From Sphagnum compactum (lineage: Eukaryota; Bryophyta; Sphagnopsida; Sphagnales), in NCBI GenBank assembly GCA_965153455.1, contig OZ234504.1, positions 11,408,001 through 11,472,000 of the forward strand: a stretch of DNA of 64,000 bases, in the 5' to 3' direction. The notes under the pieces were generated by a model. It did no database searches, was not told the origin of the DNA, and saw only the letters and a program-made list of their open reading frames with translations. Below are positions 22,436-34,790 of this stretch, piece by piece. Numbering within the stretch: position 1 is the first letter of the stretch; every line of letters starts with the position of its first letter. The position numbers were made by a program, and so were the translations under genes.

Positions 22436-23045
22436 CTCGTATCTCCTCTTGGCTAAACCTATATTTTTTCTTGGTTAAACTTATAGTTCTTCTTAGCTAA
22501 ACTTTTATCTCTTGGCAAAACCTATAGATTTTACTAGCTAAACTTTTATCTTTTGGCTAAACTTATATATTTTATTGGCTAACTTCTAGTTCTTGGTTAA
22601 ACCTATATTTTTTCTTGGTTAAACTTATATTTCTTGGCTAAACCTATATTTCTTCTTGGTTAAACTTCTATCTCTTGGCTAAACCTATATATTTTGTTCC
22701 CTAACTTCTATTTTTCAGCTAAACTTATATATATATTTGGTTAAACTTATATTTCTTAGTTAAACTTATATTTCTTGGTTAAACTTTTTTTTTTTGGTTA
22801 AACTTATATTTCTTAGTTAAACTTATATCTCTTGGTTAAATTTATATTTCTTAGTTAAACTTCTATCTCTTGGTTAAACTTATATTTCTTTTTAGCAAAA
22901 TTTCTATCCCTTAGCAAAACCTATATATTTTCTTAGTTCAACTTACTTTTTTTAACTAAACCTATATTTTTTCTTGGTTAAACTTGTATCCTTTTGGCTA
23001 AACTTCTTTTTTTGGCAAAATCCATATATCTTATTGGTTAAACTT
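22436..23045 (+). repeat. Minisatellite of about 20 bp built on TTGGTTAAACTTATATTTC
   Basis: Around thirty variable units of the type (C)TTGGYTAAACYTATATTTCT follow each other with length drift of a few bases (GGCTAAACCTATA, GGTTAAACTTATA, AGCTAAACTTTTA). The unit keeps the core TAAAC. Open frames are absent. It is a diverged tandem array. Confidence 0.85.
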
Positions 23046-23049
23046 CTAC

Positions 23050-24110
23050 CTAATTCCTACTCCTGAAATTAACTGAAAGTACATACATTTTTCAGTAATG
23101 TCACTTTAATTATTAGCAAAGCATCTCCTTATTGGCAAAACCTACATACTCACCCATCATCATACCTACCTATGCACTTGCAAATTGTGGACTTTGATTA
23201 CAGAAATTATAATGTAAAATGCGGGTATTGCAATTACATGAATTTTTTTGGCAACGTTCCTCTACCTTCACTTTGGACCATTTAATGCAAGATGTACTTA
23301 ATTTAATTAAAAAATAGGCTTGATAAATTTAAAGTTAAAAGGACATCAAACATTTATGAATATTTTCATAATTTTTAATACTAATCAAAATCAATCTTAG
23401 GTTGGATTTTGGGTGAGAAATTTGGCCAAATTTTCACATACAAATACTTGCAACAATATTCATTTTATCTCTTTGGAAGGTGAATGAAGAAGGTCTCAAG
23501 TTGAGCCTTCAAGTTCAAATGACCACACTAAAGGTAAGAAAATAAACTTTTATTTCATTCATTTAATTTTTTCTTTTCATTGTGTTTCAATTTTAATTCA
23601 TCATTCATTCCTAGAATATTATTTTGTATGGCATTTGTATATGTTCATATAATTATTAATTTTTATGACATTTACCATTAAAATTGTTTAGGTTTATATA
23701 TAAATATTTTGGGGTAATTAGTTTAAACTCTAAAACTAATGTTTCCATTCATTATAATTTATAGTTGATTAATTTTTAAATTCAAAACATAGTTGTTATA
23801 AAAAAAATCGTATTCCATTTGTAGTTTTGTTTGTATAATCATTAGGTTGAGAGCATTTACCATTTGGATTATTTAGGCTTTTAAGTTTAAGGTTTAATGA
23901 AATCTGTGTTGATTTATTTAGGTTGTGTTTTCAAATCAAGATACAACTCCTTTGAATGTGATATCATCCTTTAACATCAACAGTGTGATATTTTTTCTTA
24001 ATTATTTTCTTTTTTATTATTATTTTGTTCCTAATTTAAAGAAACCAATTTCCTTGGATGGTTTTAATACAATCATCAAATTTCACCAAGAATGTTCCCT
24101 GTTTGATATA
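23050..24110. other. Very AT-rich intergenic DNA
   Basis: No gene supported. Open frame 23925-24119 is a by-product of T-rich sequence. Confidence 0.4.
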
Positions 24111-24112
24111 TG

Positions 24113-24440
24113 GATTTAACATTTCGGCCTCCCATAAATAGTGTGGATTTAAGGTCATAATGCCAATATGACATTTTGCCACCCACATACATCTTTAAAT
24201 TATCTTGCAGATATTACATTTCCCTCTCCCATATATAATGTGAATTAAGGTCATAATGTGAGTATTGCACTTTGCCCCCACATACAGTTTGCATCCTTAA
24301 ATTGTTATGCAAGTATTACGTTTTTCTCTCCGATATATAATGTGGATTAGGGTCATAATGTGGGTATTGCATTTTGCCCCCTCAATGTGCATCTTTAAAT
24401 TGTCATGCAGGTATTGCATTTCCTTCTTCCATGATAGTTT
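24113..24440 (+). repeat. Tandem repeat of about 100 bp, three copies and a partial fourth
   Basis: Units begin near 24120, 24220, 24320 and 24418. Each has CATATATAATGTGGATTWRGGTCATAATG, then a TATTGCATTTTGCC-like word, then CATCTTTAAATTGTCATGCAGGTATT (variants). Non-coding. Confidence 0.8.
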
Positions 24441-24959
24441 GTTAACTATCATGTGGGTATTACATTTAAATTATCCATAGATAACATGGATTTAAAATAT
24501 ACTTGGGAGTATTGCAATTTATAATTTATAATTATGGCCATAGACCATATCATATGTTTTCCATACTTAACATTTAGGGTATTATGTGCATGATTGTATA
24601 GGGTTTAGATGAGGGATACAAATCAAGTACTTAGAACATGTACATTTGCATTAGTATTGAATATGACAATTAACATGTAATTTAACATATTACAAGTATA
24701 AAGTTTTGGACATTAACATCAATTTACTGTTTTTTCTTGTATAATCAGCTCAAGGTATAATTTCAAACATGGTCGTGCTTCAAAATCTCAATCTATTGAG
24801 ATCTAAAACCCAAGGAAATCACCTTTTAACAACATGGATATGGTGTGGAAATAGGATGTTGGACATGGAGGGACACATATAATCGAAATGGAATGTGCAT
24901 ACATCCCACATGCACGAGTTTTGGAATTTCTAAATGGTGAACAAAACCATGAAGACTCC

Positions 24960-26255
24960 CCGATGGAATGAAACATTTATAAACGGGTACATCCACAAGA
25001 AAATGTGAAAATGCCAAGAATCCAAAATCACCTCGGCCATATTCGGTATGATGTTTTATTATTCACTCGTGTTATATGGAACTTGTTTTTTAATCTCATA
25101 TTGTACCAAACTTTCGGTCCTAAATTGATATCACATTTTGTAGGTATGCATGTGGATATGGACCAGAAGACAATTGTGGAGACCCAAACCACTATCGATC
25201 CATTAAACGAGGTTGTTTAAGTCAATTATCAATTAAACGATTCTACACACAACCCGAAGTGGCGGAAATAATCTTTTACCATTGACTTCATACACAAGCC
25301 AATGGTGAGCCTACGCATGGCAAACATGACCTTGATTCCATTGCATGACCGTCTTTTTTTGCCCCACGAATGTCACAAGCTTTCAAGGACCACATTTGGA
25401 TTCAATTAGGTTTAGGCTACACCGTCAAGCAAATATATGACGAGCATAAGACAACATGGTGGGCTACAATCAATGCAGGAGAAGTGATGACAAGGGATGA
25501 TTTCATTAGACAATAAAACATTGTTTACTTAAATTGCAAACACAAAAGAAGAAGTTAATGTTTACACAAAAATCCGACCATTTCCCTTTGCACATGGGCA
25601 TTTAATCATCCAAATGATGTGTTTTATTTTCAAGATGTAAGGGAGGATAATGGGATTCATGTCCCATTCACAATAAGGATACAAACCCCATTTCAAGTGC
25701 AAACCATGGTTTCATTAAGTGATAATGGGGCAATCTCAATGGATGCCACCTTTGGCATCAATGATGTGAAAATTCATTTGTTCACATTGTTGGTGTTTGA
25801 TGCACATCACACTGAAGTGTCGGTTGCATGGATCATTACAAGCCACCAAACATGCAATGATTCGGTGGAATGGCTAACTCCTTTGAAAAAAAAGTTTCTA
25901 AAGGATAACCCTAAATGGAAACCTTCATGTTTCATTGTTGATGATGTTCCACAAGAGTTACGAACATTGCGGTGAGTTTTATTCTCATTCTACCTTTTTT
26001 TGAACTTTAATGTACATGCAACCATTTCAAAATTTCATCTCACATTCTCCATTATAAATAATGTTATTAGTTGACATGATAATAAATTGGTAGTTTATGC
26101 ATGGTTAGGATTATGTGGGGCAACGATCAAGTGCCCATTTACCTTTGTGCATGGCACATCTTAAAGGCTTGGTGCTTATGTTTGATGGAAAAAATCAAAG
26201 ACAATGGGGTGCAATGTGCAATATTGGATGACCTTCACACCATCAACAGCTGATG
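24960..26255 (+). mobile_element. Relic of a MULE-type transposase
   Basis: Broken reading frames carry, in order, a stretch near 25000 (ENVKMPRIQNHLGHIRY), QLGLGYTVKQIYDEHKTTWW near 25400, the open frame 25619-25975 with DNGAISMDATFGINDVKIHL and WKPSCFIVDDVPQELRTLR, and finally VPIYLCAWHILKAW near 26130. The DATFG, DD and WH blocks follow the DDE core of plant Mutator-like/FAR1-related transposases. Stops and frame changes between blocks show that it is dead. The last block ends in a stop at about 26253. Confidence 0.7.
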
Positions 26256-29200
26256 TCAGGCTGTTACACTAAACTTCCTTGTCAAACAAGGATCCCCAAT
26301 AGGTTCTCGATCTCCATCAGTGTTACCAAAAACAGAGAATGATGTTTTTTTTAAATGGTAAAAATACAAAAAATTATGTCCTTTTTTAAGGTAGAACAAA
26401 AATACGTCATGGTGTATGATATAAAAAATATTATCTTAAAATTTTAAAAATACAAGATCTCAAACTGAGGTCATCGTATCTTGTTTTACATTTATTCATC
26501 TTTGTCTATCCATTCTACAAATTCTTCCTTATATTCTGGATCAAAAAGATTTTCTCTCAAATGTAAACTACTAAATACAAATACTAAATCTACAGCTCTT
26601 TCGAAAGTCAACCTATTATTTTTTTGTTATGTATAAACTCAAATGTGCTCCATTTCTTTCGCAGGCCGATGCTACAGTCACTTGACTTAGAACTTTAATT
26701 GTAAAGCTTTGTAATTTTGCAGTTTCTTTGACACATCACATCAGTGTTACTAGATACCTTATAAGTTGTGGCTACTGCCTTTTAGGTGGCGGCCAAATTA
26801 GGGTTTTTTTAGGGTCACATGTTTAACTTAAAGTAACTGTTTATTTAGCCATTTTTTAACAATGGCTCTAAATATGCGTATAAAATGCGTACTTAGAACC
26901 TTTTAAAACGTTTTTGGTAACACTACTTTTCATTTTTAGATCAACAACACCAACTGCACATTGTACCCAAACAGCTTCTAATCTACCTAAATCTTCTTGC
27001 AGAAGACCTTGATCTAGAGGTGAATCTTTTAGTGCAAGCTCAAATACTGCCATAGTTTGATCAACCTGCAAGCTTGAAAGCAAGATTCTATAAGTACCCA
27101 TATCCTGAAAACTCTCATCAACTCTTGCTTGAGGTGGTGACATACAACAAGAGTTGATGATTTCGTGCAATCCCCAGTACTAATAAGTATGCAACAACCC
27201 ACAATCTTCCATGTCGCAACTTTTGATCCACAAGGAGCTCATGGTAATAATAGTGATTCATCAATAACTATTAATTACTTAATTTAATAATGTATAATTT
27301 AATTAATTAATCACTATTAATTAGTTATCAATATTACTTAACTAATTATTTGTGAGTATTAGTAGTTATTACATATAAATACTATACTTGTGGTTAGGAG
27401 GTAACATTATTACCTATAAACGTACCTATCGATTTATTTACTTATCTACTTCCTTAACTTATTTAGCCAACCCACAATATATATAAAATATATATTTAAC
27501 ATGCCTTAAAGACAACAAAGATACACAAGGTTATAACTATATCCTTAAGATATTCAAAAACATCTTACTCTACTTGAAAAATATAGGTGCACTAAAAAGA
27601 GATAACTTATTTGCAACTACTTTTACAATTAATTTGACATAGAAATCTCTTTTCGAATGAAAAGCTCAACATGTTAATTAACATGGATGGATGAAAAAAT
27701 TAATAGTTGCAAATTAGTCAAACCATAGTCACACAAAAAATAATAGATCGAAAAGGATGATGACTAACTATAAAAATGATAAAACATAATTACAAATGAT
27801 GATTAATTGTATATAATTGAAAATTGAACAATTGTATAATACAAGATTTCTTCTAGTGTTCAACAATGAAAAAGGTGACTTTCACCATTAATCCTTCCAT
27901 TAGGTTTTCCAAATCATCATCTCAATTATCAAATAGGGTTAGTTGATCACCACATCCAACAACGGATGTAATTCCTCACTCCAAAAAACACAAGAGTCGT
28001 GACAAGGGGTGACCACTTATGATTTGATTTTTAGGCACTTTCTTCATTTCTCCTTCATTCTTAACACAATTATTCATGAATAGAGGTTTTCATTAAGAAG
28101 GTGGTCATCTAATTCTCACTTTTCATGAGTGTTGAGGGATTGCAATGTGTGTTATGATTGTGCATATCTTTGTGTGCATTCATGCACTATGTAGTGTGTA
28201 TCATGGGTTGTCATTGAAGCTTCAATGTTCATCTTGACTATTTGCACAATGTAAAGTTGCCAGCCTTAGAATTTAAAGTGAGATTTGTAATCCAATTCAA
28301 TTTGGTCAAACTTGTAAGTTGTAGCACGTTGTAAGTGGTGGTGCTTAGGAGATGTTATAACAAAAACAAACAATGTTGGGTATGTCTCCAAAAATTTATG
28401 CGATAGAGTTTGTGGTTTTTTTGTGTGTTGATGATTCGTGAATAAGGGCAAACATTGATTGCATGAGTTGGGGTTTTCTGTTCTTTTCAAATGATTTTTT
28501 ATGTGTTGAACCACAATTCTTGATTATCCTTTATGATTTGAAGTATTCTAACATTTTCAAGTTAGTTAAAAGCTTGTATCCTTCATCATTCTATTAGAAC
28601 TTGGTTGTAAGTACATTTTACACACTACCAATGAAACTATGATTGGGTGGTGCCACAAGGAATGTCATACTTTCATTTTACTAGATCCATCAAAAATTTT
28701 AAAAATATAACAAACATTAAAGAAAGATTTTCCATTAACTAGGTTGTGTACAATTTGAAACTTTAATCAAATAAAAACCATTGTGAATTTTGATGTTCCT
28801 AACCATTTTTAACCAAAAAGTTTAAGGAAAATATATTTTTCCCCTTTTTTTTTGTTAGGAACATTTTTAATACATATTTTGGGTTTTATATATATATATA
28901 TATATAGTTTATTAATATAATATATAAAATTATATATAAATAATTTTCAAAGTTCGTGATTTTTGAAAAGGTCATGAAAATTAGGAATACAAATTTGTAG
29001 CAATTCTCACCTTTTTTTTCTCAATGAAAATTTAAAACCATATATTTTGTGATGTAATGGATAAACATGACCAAAAAAAATCTATGATATTAAAAAGATT
29101 TAAAGGAAAGAGCCAAAAAATATTATTTGGTCAATTTTAATTTTTAAACCAATTTTTGAGTTGGTTCTTTTCCGTATCACCCAATCATATTTTCATCCAT

Positions 29201-29670
29201 CATCCATGGCTCCATTGTGATCCCTCCCCCAAATTTTAGATAAATATTTTTTTGGGGAAATTCAATGCTGAAAACTTTAATCTTGCATCTTTTTCTTTTA
29301 ACAATATCATGTTTGTCAATGTTCAACTTGTTAAAGCACCTCATGTAGAAATGTTTGAACAAGAAAAATAAAAAATATGATACTCATTGAGCCTTTTAGG
29401 ACATTCTGTTTGCTAAACTTTTGTGGGATAATTAAGTTGCAAGAAATGATGGTAACAATTAAGCACAATGTAAAGTGTGCACATCCATTGAAAGCAAGGA
29501 GAAATTGTTGGTAGCAAAGCTAGATTTTTGTACAAGCATGTTGGTAATAAGAAGGCCAAAACAACACACGCAAGATGGTAGAGAGCACAATTTACTATTC
29601 TAAGAATGATGTGCATTAAAAAAATGAATCATTGTATGTTGCCAGCATGATGGATTATGAGAGCCATGGA
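26256..29670. other. AT-rich intergenic DNA
   Basis: A minus-strand open frame of 100 residues (26868-27170, with QGLLQEDLGRLEAVWVQCAV) has better coding-like composition than its surroundings. I do not recognise it; it may be a captured gene piece. A TATATA microsatellite lies near 28885-28910. Nothing else is supported. Confidence 0.4.
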
Positions 29671-29674
29671 TTAT

Positions 29675-29872
29675 GAGTCTCTCAAGGACATGTTTTGCTT
29701 TCCCAAAGTCAAGAACATGCTCATGAAGCATTGGTTTGATAACTTGGGTTGGGACATGGTAGAAGGTACGCATGAGTCTCTCAAGAACATGTTTTGCTTT
29801 CCTTAAGTCGAGAACATGCCCACAAAACATTGGTTTGATAACTTGGGTTGGGACATGGTAGAAGGTACGCAG
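29675..29872 (+). repeat. Two-copy tandem repeat, period 99 bp
   Basis: GAGTCTCTCAAGRACATG starts at 29675 and again at 29774. Both units contain CATTGGTTTGATAACTTGGG and end GGTAGAAGGTACGCA. Identity is high, so the duplication is recent. The 99-bp period keeps frame, but I see no known protein. Confidence 0.85.
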
Positions 29873-29989
29873 GAGGTGGGATTGCAACCCACCAAAAAAT
29901 GGCGATCAAAGAGTCTTCTTTCCTTGTTATTTTTATGAATGAAGTCACTACTTTTGACAACAAGTTAGGACTAGATTTCCATTCACATG

Positions 29990-30480
29990 TATGTTCTTGA
30001 AAATTGATGACAAAATATTCTTGTTTTGTTAAACTTGGAGAAGGTCACTATAAATGTTAGTACTGAAAACATATATAGTGTGATGCTAAAAACTTCATTG
30101 GTTTACAAGGGGGTTAAAAAAGCTACAATTGGAAAGAAACTAGTTTCTATTGGAGCAAATGGTGGATTTGTATTTGCTAGGTGCAAATCTGGCGTTGCAA
30201 TGCAACTGAAGGAGAACTTGGCTCCTTATTTGGTGGCAATGGTTGTGCACATCGCACCATGGTCCTTTGGCCATTTAGACCCTTTCTTCTCTATCCATAG
30301 TGTAGCATCTAGAAGACTTGTTGAAGTCCCTCCACGCCTATTTTGGGAGAAATCCGAAGAGAGTGCCTGATTTGCAGAAGCTTGCAACTTTCTTGGGCAC
30401 CAAAGGTTACAGAATTTTACTAAATGTTAAAAATCCACATGATTTGTGGACTTGTGGAGAGAGCTACATGGAAATTTAGC
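29990..30480 (+). mobile_element. Relic of a DUF4371-like hAT transposase (copy 1)
   Basis: The open frame 30026-30370 contains KKLVSIGANGGFVFARCKSG and VAMQLKENLAPYLV. After a stop the next bases read FAEACNFLGTKGYRILLNVK. The order fits the hAT-like family with ...SFGADGVSVFQG..SGVTVQ..E..APF... then ...KLAE...TKGNKILRNVK. The conserved HC/H block is degraded here. It is related to the minus-strand copy at 41.6-42.4 kb. Confidence 0.5.
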
Positions 30481-30899
30481 TTGATCACTACAGGAGATAC
30501 TTGCTTTTGGTGCGCACTTGTAGCATGATTGGTCCAGGCACAAGAAAGGTTTGCTGCTGTCACTTTGACCCCCCCAAACTCTTTAAACTCCACTTCATAA
30601 AGAGATTGTGAGTGCTGTTTTGCTCAGCAAGAAGAGAATTGCTGTTGCATTCCAGTTTCTCTTTGTTCCAGCTCCCATCTCCTTGACTTCCTGTAGTGTG
30701 TGACATCAGTGGGTCCAAATGTATTGATTGATCCAAAATTTCGAAGCTGACTGCTTGATTGTCACACTGCAGTTGATGAGATCAGGTGGAAACTTTAAAG
30801 CACTGAACAACAGTAGTAGTTAGTTGTTCAAGTAATTGTGAATGCAGGACCAGTTTCACAGAAGCTTTGTATACAATTGGAATTGGTCTCCTTAAGTTG

Positions 30900-33800
30900 G
30901 TTGTTTCTCAACAGCAGATTGGAGGACAAGAAGTCACATTAGGTCTGTGGTGAAGGATATACCTCATCATCCTGCACTCAAATAAGAAACTATGAAGAGA
31001 GGCCTTGTCCCTTCCATCACAATCTCAAGTCCTTAGCTCTCCATGTTTGTGATGACTTCAAGAGCATGTTATGCATTCTTCATCAGCCTGGTAAATACTC
31101 AGATTTTCCATATTGCTGCAACAAGCTTTTGCCTCACTGGAATGAGGAGTTGTCCAGCGCCACAGTTCCTTAAAAGGGAACTGATCTGCTATCACCTTTG
31201 GACTTGTTTCATAGTTCATATTTTGTTGGTCAGAATGAGTGCAAACTCCAGTGGGAAAGGTAAACTCAGATGTGACCCTGCTCAAATCACAAGCTAAAAA
31301 GATGGAAGTTCACCTTCCTTTCTGACAATCAGAAATAGCACAGAATTGTGAGCAAAAATGGCAACTTGTATTGCAAATCCTGGCCCAGTAGTATCATCAT
31401 TGATAATGTCCTCATATTCCTTATCACCACCAACACCTGCAAATTGGACCTCATAGTCAAACCTTGCAGCAGTCTTGGAAGCCCATTCTCGAAACTCAGC
31501 CCATGTGCACTCAAATCTGTGCTCATTAGCTCTGGATTTTGAAGGATCTGGAACCTGTTGTTTTGCTGGATTGTCCTTGTCTTGGGGCATGTGGGCTTCT
31601 GAATCTCTTGAAGGAATACCCATACGACATGAACTGCTGGTTGCAGGGTCCCATTGCAAGCCTCTCAAAATGGGGTTATACTCCTTGTTGGGAGTTGTGA
31701 CTATCCATATTTCATGGAACAAGACAGCCCAACACTCTCTCCCTACTTTTTCTACTTCCTCTCGGTCTAAATGCTCCATCACCTGCCACATTGAGCCCAC
31801 CATAGAAATTGCAAATCAAAATGAGGCTAAACAGATTTCTGCTTTTGAAGTTTACAGAGAGAGAGAGATCAATGCTGCAAGGTACTGATCCTCGAGCTTT
31901 TGTTATGACCACTTGCAGTAGGGAGAGTTTCAAAATTGCACCCTTCAATCCTAGAACACTCTGAAACCTGCATTTGTCACAAAGTGCTGTAAAACTAAAG
32001 CATCAGCTTCAGTAACCTCTAGATGGGAGTGCAAAATACTAATCCAATGAATTGAAACAGATATACCTCAATGCAGGTGGCCACATCAGGAGCATGGAGC
32101 TGTGGGTCCATATCTGTTATAGAACCCTAATAAAGAGAGAGTTTTTGCAAGGTTGCCGATGGACAACTGTGACCAGGCTTCTGTGTTGTCAGGGTCCTCT
32201 GCAGTGCCTGCATTTTTTGTGAATGCCACAATGTTAGCTAGTCACTTGATTCTACTCTTACAAATGGAAATGCTTTGTCCCAACCTTATGGGAGTGCCAT
32301 TTGTGAAGAGTCAACAATGCAACATATGCTCCTGCAAAATCAGATGGGCTTGAGAATAGTGCTGGAAAGGAGTTGGACACTGCCTCATTTGCAGGTGTGC
32401 AAAAACAAATAAATTGATTTATGATCCCTTGGCAATGAACAGCAACTGCAGAGATTAAATCTGTGTTCTGTATTCATTCTTGCACCTTTGCAGCACGAAT
32501 GAGGGTCTTCTGTGACATATCAACACCCATAATCTGTCTCAGACTGCTCGGTTCCTTCAGAAGAGAGTTAAACAAGTCCCCTGACCCGCATCCTAAGTCC
32601 ACCTGCCATTGTTGGACATGAGGTTTGAACAAGTGAATCCCTCCTAGCTGAGCTTCTGCTTGGATTGGCTTGCTTATAACATAACAAAGTCACCTCTTTG
32701 GAGTCCTGCACATGTTTCTTCAAACTATAGCCACTATAAGAAGTGAATTAATGCCTAAAAGCATTAGATGAACTGGCATCCAAATATGAATCTTGGATAT
32801 TGACCAAAGATTTTGCATCAACAGTGTTGACCACAAGGCAAGCATAAAAATGCGCTGCTTTGAAAGAGAAAATCTGAATTGTGATGCCTGCATCCTCTCC
32901 TCAAATGACCAAACACCCTTGATTGGCTTCACCATGTATTCAAGCATGAATCTGCCGTCTGCATCACAGCAAATATGAACTTCTGACTAAATGACTACAA
33001 ATGTCCAGGGGGGAGCTAATAAGAGATGGTCATGCACAGGAATCTCCCTGTGTCATCCCAATATTATATTCCTGTGAATTAATCACATTGCAGAAATCAC
33101 CAGGTAGCACAGTGACCAGAGCAAAGTTTCAGAGCCTAACTATGTGTTGGGTACTTGATATTTTTGTTAGAGGCAAGTAGCAAGTCAACAGGCTGGGCAG
33201 GCACTTGGAAGCAGAGTGTTTGACCCACATGTGCACACCTCACACACTCCTCAAAGGGAGCAATAACAGCACCTGCACCAAGCTCAAACTCAAATTCATG
33301 CTGCCCCTCCAACAGATTCTCAAGCTCTGTTTTCTCCAGACCATCAGTAGAAGCAAAAATGTTGCATTGCCTACTACAGTCACTCGGTAGCTCACTGTCA
33401 CCATTGATCTACAAGGTGGATTCTCACCAACATTATCCTCCTCAGCAATGACATGGAAATCACCCTTATCTGCTGGCCTATATCATCACCTGCCATGTCC
33501 TCATTGCATTTGCACTTGCCACAAGCTGTCAAGGAAGATAGCTCAGAGAAATTGGATAGCTCATGCCTACTCATATTATGAGTGGGAGGGTGTGGGCCTG
33601 ATTCGCACCAGGTGTTGTAGTGATGCACAGCTTTTTGAGCAGAGCTCTGAATGGCATCGTATCTGGTTCTGAAGAAGCCCTCTGACTCAAACTCAATCTT
33701 GTCAGATTTCCCCTTATCTCCGTCAGGTTGCTGCACCATTACAGTGTATTGAAAGGGTCCTTCTATGGCTTGTGCTCCAGGAACATGAAACTCCTTTACC

Positions 33801-34790
33801 TTGATCACTCTTATCCTTATCAGTACAATCAATGCTGGTTTCTTCCTGTAAAGCAGCATTTTCCACAATAGCATCTGATCTCCCATCTCCAGGATTTCAG
33901 CTTGCCTGCTTTGGAGGAAAACTACAGGCAAATTGGGGCCCAAGCAGACAGCAATGTTGGCAAAATTCAGTTAAGAGAGCCCTGGGGTTAGTACCTTGCC
34001 ACTGTGATCAACAAGAATAAGTGGAGGGGAGATCTGCAACAGCAACTGCTTGCCTGCTCAGCTTGTAAGCTCCTCGGGGGGTCCTGCCCAGCACCAGCCT
34101 ACACACTCTCTCAAGCCAATTTCAGTAGAAGTTTTTCATGCTTTGATCTGCTCCTCAAATTACACAACAAGAATATTGGCAGGAGATGACCTGTGATAGT
34201 TATTCAAGGTCACATCACCATAGACACATTTGCCTTCAGAGTGCCAGGTGGATCCAATGTTGGCCAAAATGGCATCCCCACAAACAGCATAGCCCATCAG
34301 GAATCTAGCTCTCATTCTTCACATCAAGACCTTCAGGATAACACAAGGTCTCCATTGTTGCATCCTTGTGGGGAGCACTCAGATGGGTTCCAAGATTCAA
34401 TAGTGGGTTCGATGCCACAATCTCAATTTTGACAGTAGGACTGTGTGCAGTGTCTTTTTTAACTTCCAAAACATGCGGATGCCAGATGGGGATTTTTTGG
34501 CAATTGATCTGAAAATCTCCACAAACAATCATGCATGACAATGAAAAATAGTCGGGAAGTAATTACATTTGCAGCTCCAGAGAGTGTTCAGTCACCAATG
34601 AGGCTGTTGAAGAACGTCAAGGAGAGGGAACGGGAGGAGGACCTTGAGGGAATGATATGGCCCGCATCTGGCACACCCAACTCATGTGCTAAAACTTCTT
34701 GATAGCATTCATTCCCTACAACATTCAAAAGAATGGATACCACATCTTCCTCCATACAAGTCGGAATGCTCATTGTATCAATCTGGTGTA
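30900..34790 (-). pseudogene. HEN1: 5'-truncated, disabled HEN1 small-RNA 2'-O-methyltransferase
   Basis: HEN1 methylates the 3'-terminal ribose of plant miRNA and siRNA duplexes. Minus-strand pieces in the right order match it. They are a La-like-region piece (VLAHELGVPDAGHIIPSR, 34790-34643), VCGDAILANIG near 34240, GAYKLSRQAVAVADLP near 34050, dsRBD2 (EGPFQYTVMVQ, SEGFFRTRYDAIQSSAQKAV, about 33830-33600), the PPIase-like part (HEFEFELGAGAVIAPFEECV, 33417-33180) and LEYMVKPIKGVWSFEERMQA at 32960. The methyltransferase follows with VDLGCGSGDLFNSLL (about 32600), GSITDMDPQLHAP (about 32120), IE-VMEHLD (31775) and NEHRFECTWAEF. The metal ligands E..EH and H are kept. Lesions: TGA at 34008-34010, TAG at 32127-32129 and a frameshift in the A-run at 32846-32850. 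The N-terminal dsRBD1 and start codon are missing. The 3' border is vague: a minus-strand piece at 31058-31285 may be the C-terminal tail. Confidence 0.85.
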
